From: Desulfomonile tiedjei DSM 6799
GTDB taxonomy: Bacteria; Desulfobacterota; Desulfomonilia; Desulfomonilales; Desulfomonilaceae
NCBI RefSeq assembly: GCF_000266945.1
Contig: NC_018025.1
Span: forward strand, 1,674,001-1,738,000
Length of the DNA: 64,000 nt
Direction of reading: 5' to 3'
The position numbers and the translations under genes are program-made. Each line of letters begins with the position of its first letter. Within the stretch, counting starts at the first letter, position 1. The notes beneath the pieces were generated by a model, which worked only from the letters and a program-made list of their open reading frames with translations, had not been told where the DNA came from and searched no databases. This document shows, piece by piece, positions 1 through 6,548 of the stretch.

Positions 1-115
1 ACTCTTGAGTGCAGGAGAAAGATATATTAAGAAATCGATACGGATCCGGTTTAACACTGGTCGGACGTCAACTCGGCAATTCAATAAGAGTAACGATATA
101 TCGGGAGGATAGTGT

Positions 116-865
116 ATGTCAGGTCACAATAAGTGGAGCACCATCAAGCACAAAAAGGGTGCCGCGGATGCAAAACGGGGAAAAATGTTCTCCAAGCTCA
201 TTAAAGAAATCACTATTGCGGCCCGCATGGGAGGCGGCGATCCCGAAGGCAATCCGCGGCTTCGGACGGCAGTCCTCGCGGCTCGTGGCGCAAATATGCC
301 GAAGGACAACGTTGAACGTGCGATCAAGAGAGGAACCGGGGAGATTGAAGGCGCAAATTACGAGGAAATAAATTACGAGGGATACGGTCCGGGAGGAGTC
401 GCGGTGTTGCTGGAAGCCCTGACGGACAACAAGAATCGCACGGTAGCGGAAATTCGGCATATTTTCGATAAGTACAACGGAAACCTCGGGGAGTCGGGCT
501 GCGTGGCCTGGATGTTCGACAAAAAGGGAATCATTGAGGTCGGCGCACAGGGTCTCAGTGAAGACGAGGTCATGGAATTGGCATTGGAGCACGGTGCTCA
601 GGATGTAAAACAGGATGGGGACGTTTTTGAGATAAGCTCAGACCCGGGCGACTTTGAAACAGTCCGCAAAGCGGTGGAAGAAAAAGGCTGGAAAATCGAG
701 CTTGCCGAGATAACCATGATTCCCCAAAACACGATTAAACTCGAAGGTAAGAAAGCAGAGCAAATGCTCAAGATGATGGACGCCCTTGACGACCATGATG
801 ACCTGCAGAGGGTGTTCGCGAACTTCGACATTTCAGAGGAAGATATGCTCAAAGCTTCGGCCTAG
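116..865 (+). CDS. yebC: YebC/PmpR-family regulator (TACO1 family)
   Basis: Full-length 249-residue member of the YebC/TACO1 family. The N-terminus [20 protein letters not shown] is the family hallmark and is followed by the three-domain body. The family is cytoplasmic: members have been described as DNA-binding regulators (PmpR) and, more recently, as factors that help ribosomes through proline-rich stretches; the sequence does not decide between these. The ATG at 116 has a good Shine-Dalgarno, GGGAGGA, seven bases upstream. In many bacteria yebC lies directly beside ruvC-ruvA; here ruvCA is about 13 kb away on the other strand, so the usual linkage is broken. No promoter is recognisable in the first 115 bases. 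Confidence 0.96.
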   Translation: MSGHNKWSTIKHKKGAADAKRGKMFSKLIKEITIAARMGGGDPEGNPRLRTAVLAARGANMPKDNVERAIKRGTGEIEGANYEEINYEGYGPGGVAVLLEALTDNKNRTVAEIRHIFDKYNGNLGESGCVAWMFDKKGIIEVGAQGLSEDEVMELALEHGAQDVKQDGDVFEISSDPGDFETVRKAVEEKGWKIELAEITMIPQNTIKLEGKKAEQMLKMMDALDDHDDLQRVFANFDISEEDMLKASA

Positions 866-928
866 GCCGCGGCCAGGGTAGGGCAGGCCTCCGGAGCGAA
901 AGAATCGCTCTCCTCAAAGGAATCTACT

Positions 929-1450
929 ATGGAACGAAAACGAGAAATTCAGGGAAAAGAGTTTATTCAGGACGTGCGTTCAGACATGTCTCGCGAAGAT
1001 CTCATGAAGAAATACAAGTTGAGTTCAGTAGGATTCCAAAGCGTCCTGAGGAAGCTCGTGAAAGCCAGGCTTCTGTCCAAAGACGAAGTGCGCGGCCGTG
1101 GCTGGTCGTATAAAGCCGCATCGTCCGAAGACGAGCTGAGGAAGTACTCCAGGACAGAGGTAAAATTCCCTCTGGTGGTTTGTCCTGCGGATAATCCGCA
1201 GGAGAAGGGCTTCGTTCGGGACATATCTCCGCGCGGCTTATCCGTTGAAGGCGTGAACGCGTCCGTAGGCGAATCGAAAAAGCTCCGAGTCAGATCCAAT
1301 GAACTCGCGGATTCAGGCACCTTTGAATTTCAGGTAAAGTGCAAGTGGATTGAGGAAAATGAATCTGATGACGAAAAGATAGCCGGATTTGAAATCACCA
1401 GTATTTCCACGGGTGCATTCAAAGAATTGGAAAAGATCAGGGAACGTTGA
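929..1450 (+). CDS. PilZ-domain protein with N-terminal HTH-like module
   Basis: 173 residues in two parts. Residues about 10-55 form a helical module (FIQDVRSDMSREDLMKKYKL, then an LSSVGFQSVL helix) that recurs in the genes at 1437-1988 and 52425-53327. Residues about 70-170 are a PilZ domain with both cyclic-di-GMP signatures: RKYSR (RxxxR) and DISPRG (DxSxxG). PilZ domains with both motifs normally bind c-di-GMP, so a c-di-GMP-responsive regulator or adaptor is the likely role; what the N-terminal module binds is unknown. No signal peptide or membrane segment is visible, so it should be cytoplasmic. It runs convergently into the gene on the minus strand, sharing 14 bases at the 3' ends. 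Confidence 0.85.
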   Translation: MERKREIQGKEFIQDVRSDMSREDLMKKYKLSSVGFQSVLRKLVKARLLSKDEVRGRGWSYKAASSEDELRKYSRTEVKFPLVVCPADNPQEKGFVRDISPRGLSVEGVNASVGESKKLRVRSNELADSGTFEFQVKCKWIEENESDDEKIAGFEITSISTGAFKELEKIRER

Positions 1451-1988
1451 GCCTCATTCCCAGGGTGAGGAGCCTTATAAGATTTCGCAGTTCACGTAGA
1501 TCTGCAGCTTCTATTGCCGAAATCCGGAATCCGGCCACAGGCCTTGCTTCAGGTCCTTCTTCACAAAACCACCTGCATTCGACGTGAACGGTAATTTCCG
1601 AAGCAATTTGCTCTTTTCTCGGCAGCAGGATCAATGTCTTCGCATCTCCGGGTTCCGACCTGATTCCGCACACCCGCATGCCTTTATCGCTGAGATCGAA
1701 TACCCACCCTCGTGATTGCGGGTTATCCGCTTCCCGAACAGAAATGAGCGGGGCAAGCAGGTAGCGCGGCAATCCTCTCCTGAAATCCGTTTCTATGGTT
1801 TCATCGAGCATAATGGGCCGAACGTACACTTCTGCTCCACTCATCCGCTTTTCTTCAAGTATCCTGTAAAAAAGCGCTCTTAGCGATTTGGTGGAAAGCC
1901 GATACTTTTCCATTAGCTCCGAATCGATGAAACCGGAGCGCACATCCTGAACGAACTCAACAACAAGTGTTTCCGGAATTTCTGTCAT
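1437..1988 (-). CDS. PilZ-domain protein with N-terminal HTH-like module
   Basis: 183 residues with the same architecture as the convergent neighbour at 929. Residues about 8-50 carry the helical module (VEFVQDVRSGF, LMEKYRLSTKSLRALF). The C-terminal half is a PilZ domain with an RGLPR (RxxxR) motif and FDLSDKG (DxSxxG), so c-di-GMP binding is plausible. It is co-directional with the aminopeptidase gene upstream, and the two overlap by four bases (ATGA), which suggests translational coupling. Two PilZ paralogues converging tail to tail suggests inverted duplication, but identity is low outside the key motifs. The function of the pair is not known. Confidence 0.82.
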   Translation of the reverse strand: MTEIPETLVVEFVQDVRSGFIDSELMEKYRLSTKSLRALFYRILEEKRMSGAEVYVRPIMLDETIETDFRRGLPRYLLAPLISVREADNPQSRGWVFDLSDKGMRVCGIRSEPGDAKTLILLPRKEQIASEITVHVECRWFCEEGPEARPVAGFRISAIEAADLRELRNLIRLLTLGMRLNVP

Positions 1989-4645
1989 TGGACTTCGCTC
2001 ATGTATGCACTGGCTTGTCCATGAATAGTTGGGCTTACGGTTTCGGAAACCTCTGATACGATCCGGCGCAGTGCCGATTCAACGAGAATCCTCAGGTCGG
2101 GTTTCAGTTTCTTGACGTGCTGAAACACATTGAGGAGCCTGGAAGCGACGAAAGGGTTAAAAGCCGCAAATTCGATGATAACGTTCGTAATCCAATCGAT
2201 TCCCACGTCTGTCCATATCATTTTCGTATTTGCCGCCATTGTCAAGAACAAAGCTCTACACCATGTAGGATTTGTGATGTTAAATGTAGGTCGCTTTTTC
2301 TCCTGTTCGATCATCTCAAATACATCTTCACGCGTACCTGATGCCACTATACGGAGATAATTGGCATATCCGCTAATATGCGGATGCCACGCCTGATATA
2401 TGCTTTCCAAAATCTCTCGCCGTTGGGGAGCGGAACTGCGATTCAACACCGTGAGCGCGGACACTTTGTCCTGAGCGGTTGTAGCTTTTCGAAAATGGTC
2501 GAGGATTAAATCGTGACTCTCGGGGGAGTCGTCAACAGCCACTAAATCCAGAAGAACATGTTTTAGAATGCGTTCCTCGATGCCATCTTTGGGGGAGTGA
2601 CGTTCCCCGTACGTGTCGACATCAAGGAAACTCTTTACCAGGTCCGGTTTGAATGACTTCGTTACTGAGGACATGAGCGACTGCCTAGCAGTCACGAGTT
2701 CGCGATACCATGCCGCATATTCCCTGTTCAAAGGCTGTTCGTCTATGCGGAGAAAAAATGCTTTCAGTCCCGGCGAAACAGAAGATTCTTGCAGGAGTTC
2801 CCCATACAGATGCAGCCAATCCGAATCAACCTTGGCATCGGGATCGTTGAGTAGCATAATTCGCTGTCGGTCCGTCAAACGTCTGACCGCCTCGACCCTG
2901 TTGAACAAATTGGGATCGATTCGAGCCTGAAGCCTCAGCCTGTCCGTGTTCACTTCCTGCTCTTTCAGTACGCCGTAAAAAGAATAGCTTCTGTTGAGCG
3001 AGGCAAATGCCGGTTCCTCGGGAAGATTCGGGAACATCAACGAGTCGGTCTGTTGCGAGAGCTCGAAGACTGTCTGGGTTCCGGAGATGTCCTGTCCATC
3101 CTTTCCCACAAGAGCAACTTCAATTGGGAGCTGAAAGTTGCCCGGCACAGAGGATTCCTGCTGAAAGCGAATGGTAAATGTCCGAGTATCCGGATCGTAG
3201 TGAGGAACCGCGGTAACCGTAGGATAACCGATGTGATAGAGCCAGTTTTCCTTGAATCGAGAAAGACTGCGGCCCGAGACCTCCTCGAAGCATGCGAAGA
3301 ACTGATCGGTATTCGCGTTGGAATGCTTGTACAGATTGAAATATAATTCTTTGCCCCGATTGAACGCCTCTTTTCCAAGTATCATCCGCAACATGCGTAT
3401 CACTTCTGCTGCTTTCACGTAGGTAACCGCATCGATAAGTTCGTCCGGATCGTTGAATCCTTCCCGGACTATTCGCCCTGCATAGCCCGCATCTTCCACT
3501 GCAAGCGGCCCAAGAAGCGGGTTTCGTATGGAGTCTATCTGCGTAAGCCTCACGAACACGGAATCGAATACGTCAGCCATGAACATTCGTTCCACATCAA
3601 CGGTGTACGCTTCGTTCAGCCATACGTCGAAGGGTGTTTCCATGGTGGTTTCACTGCCGCACTGATTGTGCTCGAATTCATGAACGATGACCGCGTGAGC
3701 GTACATGAGCAACTGATCCAGCGTATGGTCGTCAATCAAAGCTGCATCCGTAACAATAGTGGTGTTGCCGACGTTCTCCATGCCTCCGAAATTGGATTTA
3801 TTCATGGTGATCGTCCTGTACGTGTCACCGGTATATTCATAACCCTGAGTCTTCTCGACCCAGAGAACCGCCTGTTTCAGTATTTCCATAGGAATGACCG
3901 CATTCAGAGTTCTCCCTGGCGGCACGAGATATTCCAGCCCCACGGTTCGACCTGAACCGTACGTTACATGATCTGCGAGAGTGTCCCAGGTGCCCGCAGC
4001 AGCTATGAACAAGTAAGGAGCCATGGGCACGGGATTTTCATAGGTGATGATTTGTCTGGAAGGATCTCCTGGTTTCGGGACCGGTTTGCCTGTAGGATTA
4101 TGTTTGCGGCTTACGTTTCCATTAGAAATCAGGTGCGTATATGCAGCGGACGCTTCCATGGTGGTGGTCATCGTGCATTTGGCTCGACAATCGTCGAATA
4201 TGGGCATTATACGCTGAAAACCCCACTGTTGACACTGCGATATGTACTGCTGTGGTGCTCCGGGAGGGGTGGAATCTTTGTAGATCCCTTCCAGGATATG
4301 GTCGGAAGGTATACAGCGGGTCACAGTTCTAATCCGGAACCGTTCGCCCGCTTGGACCTGTTTGGGCAATTCCACTATGAGCTTATTTTGATCGCTATTA
4401 TATTTGTATAACAGCGCCCGAGATGCATTACTGTCTTCCGATACTTCTGTCCATTCCACACTGACGATCGTTAATTCTTTCGCGTCCAGCTCAATGCTAT
4501 TCAATGTGAAATGTGCGGTAAGATCCAGGCAATTTGTGGCCTCAATGTATTCATCCAGAAAGTTCAAATAGATGGTCAGATGGTTGAGCTGGACCGGCAA
4601 CTCACCAAAATTTTCTTTTCTATACTTGAATGTGTCCTGAACCAA
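1985..4645 (-). CDS. M1-family aminopeptidase
   Basis: 886-residue zinc metallopeptidase of the M1 (aminopeptidase N) family, which removes N-terminal amino acids from peptides. The exopeptidase motif is GGMEN at residues 287-291 (usually GAMEN). The zinc site is HEFEH at 322-326, with the third ligand Glu345 in NEAY, matching HExxH-x18-E. Order: N-terminal beta domain (about 1-200), thermolysin-like catalytic domain (about 200-440), then a long HEAT-like helical C-terminal domain. No signal peptide is visible, so cytoplasmic action is likely, as for PepN. Length matches PepN (about 870). Its stop overlaps the start of the downstream PilZ gene. The exact PepN subgroup is not certain, so no symbol is given. 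Confidence 0.92.
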   Translation of the reverse strand: MVQDTFKYRKENFGELPVQLNHLTIYLNFLDEYIEATNCLDLTAHFTLNSIELDAKELTIVSVEWTEVSEDSNASRALLYKYNSDQNKLIVELPKQVQAGERFRIRTVTRCIPSDHILEGIYKDSTPPGAPQQYISQCQQWGFQRIMPIFDDCRAKCTMTTTMEASAAYTHLISNGNVSRKHNPTGKPVPKPGDPSRQIITYENPVPMAPYLFIAAAGTWDTLADHVTYGSGRTVGLEYLVPPGRTLNAVIPMEILKQAVLWVEKTQGYEYTGDTYRTITMNKSNFGGMENVGNTTIVTDAALIDDHTLDQLLMYAHAVIVHEFEHNQCGSETTMETPFDVWLNEAYTVDVERMFMADVFDSVFVRLTQIDSIRNPLLGPLAVEDAGYAGRIVREGFNDPDELIDAVTYVKAAEVIRMLRMILGKEAFNRGKELYFNLYKHSNANTDQFFACFEEVSGRSLSRFKENWLYHIGYPTVTAVPHYDPDTRTFTIRFQQESSVPGNFQLPIEVALVGKDGQDISGTQTVFELSQQTDSLMFPNLPEEPAFASLNRSYSFYGVLKEQEVNTDRLRLQARIDPNLFNRVEAVRRLTDRQRIMLLNDPDAKVDSDWLHLYGELLQESSVSPGLKAFFLRIDEQPLNREYAAWYRELVTARQSLMSSVTKSFKPDLVKSFLDVDTYGERHSPKDGIEERILKHVLLDLVAVDDSPESHDLILDHFRKATTAQDKVSALTVLNRSSAPQRREILESIYQAWHPHISGYANYLRIVASGTREDVFEMIEQEKKRPTFNITNPTWCRALFLTMAANTKMIWTDVGIDWITNVIIEFAAFNPFVASRLLNVFQHVKKLKPDLRILVESALRRIVSEVSETVSPTIHGQASAYMSEVQ

Positions 4646-4808
4646 AATAGACCCTCCCTCCAGTCACGTATGCATCCACAGTATTTTTATCAGGCTAAAG
4701 ACAGGGAATTCAAAAGTCAAGGAAGCTACAAACCTGTGGGCAGGATTTGATTTTTGTCCTGCCGTTATTACAATAAGATCAAATTGCTGCTGTCAGGAAT
4801 GGTGCGAT

Positions 4809-5495
4809 ATGAAAAGATTATTACTGGTTGTATTATTATTCGGCCTCATGGGGATGTCCGACATGGCTCAACCGACAGAGATCTGGTGGGGAGAATTCGT
4901 ACGGGCAATAGACGGAAATCTTATCGTAGCCAAACCCATTGGTTACAATCTTGAAGAGACTATCAGGCTTTCAGGAATCGATGCTCCCGAAATGGGAGAG
5001 CGACTCGGCAGAGAAGCCCAACAATTCATAACAGAAAAGCTGAAAGGCAAACAGATTGCCGTGGATACTCAGGTAGGGTCTCCCGATTTTTTCGGAAGAA
5101 TTCTCGGCGTGGTTTATTATCTGCAGCCCGGAAAAGTCACTGCCGATGCGTTCAAAAATCTTAACGCTGAACTTCTCAGTGCCGGGCTCGCTTACTGGGA
5201 CCAAATGAGATCTCCCATGAGCTATGCGTACGAAGAAGCACAAAACAACGCTCGTCTTGCAAGTAAAGGCATTTGGGGAACGCTTGACCGCTCCGACACC
5301 AGGCTGTCCTCAGCCGAGGAACCGGGGTGGTATGTGATCAAAGATTCGGGAGGAAACTATGACATCATGAGTTTTGAGCAATTGCCCAAAGTTGTCTCAG
5401 GACCGTTTGAATCAAGAGAAGCCGCGGATAACGCAAGGCTTGCAGCCAGTGAGGACCGCAATCGATTGCAGGCAGGTGCTGAACCACCACAATAG
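4809..5495 (+). CDS. Secreted thermonuclease-like protein (SNase fold)
   Basis: 228 residues. Residues 1-20 are a signal peptide (MKRLLLVVLLFGLMG core). Residues about 25-165 match the staphylococcal-nuclease fold: IRLSGIDAPEMGE carries the conserved Arg/Asp region around the calcium site, and DFFGRILG carries the second catalytic Arg. The C-terminal 50 residues (GWYVIKDSGGNYDIM, PFESREAADNAR) look like a small SPOR-like substrate-binding tail. Known SNases cut DNA and RNA in the presence of calcium; an extracytoplasmic nuclease is the natural reading. It stands alone, followed by repeat-rich non-coding DNA. Confidence 0.85.
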   Translation: MKRLLLVVLLFGLMGMSDMAQPTEIWWGEFVRAIDGNLIVAKPIGYNLEETIRLSGIDAPEMGERLGREAQQFITEKLKGKQIAVDTQVGSPDFFGRILGVVYYLQPGKVTADAFKNLNAELLSAGLAYWDQMRSPMSYAYEEAQNNARLASKGIWGTLDRSDTRLSSAEEPGWYVIKDSGGNYDIMSFEQLPKVVSGPFESREAADNARLAASEDRNRLQAGAEPPQ

Positions 5496-5520
5496 TAGAA
5501 TTTTGAGTTGCTGGAACTGA

Positions 5521-5597
5521 TTTATAGCGATTGCAAAAAATTCTGACGTTTATCCAATGTTACAATACGAGATATTGGTGGGACCGGCTTGCGTCCC
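5521..5597 (+). repeat. Dispersed intergenic repeat A, copy 1 (partial)
   Basis: The segment beginning TATAGCGATTGCAAAAAATT and running to GATATTGGTGGGACCGG matches the opening of repeat A at 6320-6465 and, inverted, 22765-22950. The copy stops at GGCTTGCGTCCC, exactly where the palindromic element at 5598-5809 begins, so that element seems to have landed in or beside this repeat. Confidence 0.7.
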
Positions 5598-5809
5598 GAG
5601 ACTGTCTCAAAATTCTCGAATGCACAACAATCGTGCCACGATTCATCATCCTTGTAGGGGCAGGTCTCGTGCCTGCCCTCCCGCAATGACCGGCACGGAG
5701 GCCGGTCACTACCGGGCACCCACGAGGGGCGCCCCTACAATCAGGTCGGGAAGATGATGGAAAATTCGTGCCACGATGTGAGGTAAATTGGGACTTTTGA
5801 GACAGTCTC
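5598..5809. mobile_element. Palindromic MITE-like element with IS1182-type ends
   Basis: The 212-bp segment is bounded by perfect 15-bp inverted repeats GAGACTGTCTCAAAA (5598-5612) and its complement (5795-5809). The two arms stay complementary further in: ATCGTGCCACGA/TCGTGGCACGA, CATCATC/GATGATG, and TTGTAGGGGC on both sides, so the whole element can fold as one long imperfect hairpin. It has no gene. The core ACTGTCTCAAAA also occurs at the right end of the IS1182-family element at 14611-16294. Seen: structure and shared ends. Inferred: a non-autonomous element mobilised by an IS1182-type transposase. Confidence 0.75.
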
Positions 5810-5813
5810 TCGG

Positions 5814-5916
5814 TAACACGGACCTACAGGGCAGGTTCGTGGTCATCCAAGGTTGACATGGGCCGAATACAGGGGTGCCACCGACCTGCGGAGCAGGTCA
5901 GTGGAGTTACACTGCA
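5814..5916 (+). repeat. Dispersed intergenic repeat B, copy 1
   Basis: The segment with CACGGACCTACAGGGCAGGT, ATACAGGGGTGCCAC and GACCTGCGGAGCAGGTCAGT is repeated in reverse orientation at 22955-23045. Each copy holds two short hairpins. At both loci it sits beside a repeat A copy, so A and B may be parts of one compound unit. Confidence 0.75.
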
Positions 5917-5925
5917 AAATGAAAT

Positions 5926-6156
5926 TTAATCAACTGGTAACACGTCCCGAGCGGCAACTCTTGCGCAAAACGGTTCTAATCGAAAATCAGTGGATCTGCA
6001 AATTTGATTTTGTAAAAGAGTTCGATTCAACGAAACCCACTCCGTGAAGTCGTCTTCTGGCCAGCCCTCGATTGTGGGGCATGATCGAATGTCCTCTTTC
6101 TCCTTTTCAAACATGAGATCGTCCACAAACTGATGCTCAAAGTCGCGGTTTCTCAT
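5926..6156 (-). CDS. Small hypothetical protein, possibly a remnant
   Basis: 76 codons, acidic at the N-terminus (DDLMFEKEKEDIRSCPTIEG), with a strong ribosome-binding site AAAGGAGA seven bases before the ATG at 6156. The good initiation region argues for a real gene, but no family is recognised, and the tail after about residue 45 looks less protein-like and runs up to repeat B, so it could be a truncated or frameshifted remnant. It lies between two repeat copies with no gene on either side to give context. Confidence 0.4.
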   Translation of the reverse strand: MRNRDFEHQFVDDLMFEKEKEDIRSCPTIEGWPEDDFTEWVSLNRTLLQNQICRSTDFRLEPFCARVAARDVLPVD

Positions 6157-6319
6157 GCAAACTTCTCCTTTAATTTCGCTCTCTCTTAATAGGATGCGAA
6201 AATCGGAGAGGAGATTCTCGGCTTTATTGAAGAGTGCTGGAAGATTTCGGGAAGAGACTCGGCGAAACGATTCTTACGATAAGGCTCCGTCCCAGAAACG
6301 CTGAAGAAGAATGTTCAGT

Positions 6320-6465
6320 CAGTGCCAAAAATTCTGTCGTTTATCCAGCGTGTGAACTACAGGATATTGGTAGGGACCGGCGTCCCTGCCGGTCCATCAT
6401 AGCGATATCATTTATTAATATTGAAGATGTGCCGGCACGGAGGCCGACACCCACCAATACCCTTT
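6320..6465 (+). repeat. Dispersed intergenic repeat A, copy 2
   Basis: Contains CAGTGCCAAAAATTCTGTCG, a TATTGGTAGGGACCGGCGTC hairpin arm, an AT-rich spacer, and GTGCCGGCACGGAGGCCGAC ending in CACCCACCAATA. The same order, inverted and nearly base for base, is at 22765-22950. Related hairpin cores lie at 38788-38945, 55560-55700, 55755-55870 and 62385-62475. No convincing gene runs through it. Confidence 0.8.
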
Positions 6466-6548
6466 TTCTGAATCAAGTCATTTAGCTATGGCAATTACTG
6501 TAACGCCTACGGGTATTCCGGGGTTTCCTTCTTTCATCGCAAATCGTA

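Noticed and set aside
6234-6485. 83-codon frame on the plus strand with peptide similarity to the 22.8 kb region
   Set aside because: The similarity is the translated repeat A itself and not a protein family.
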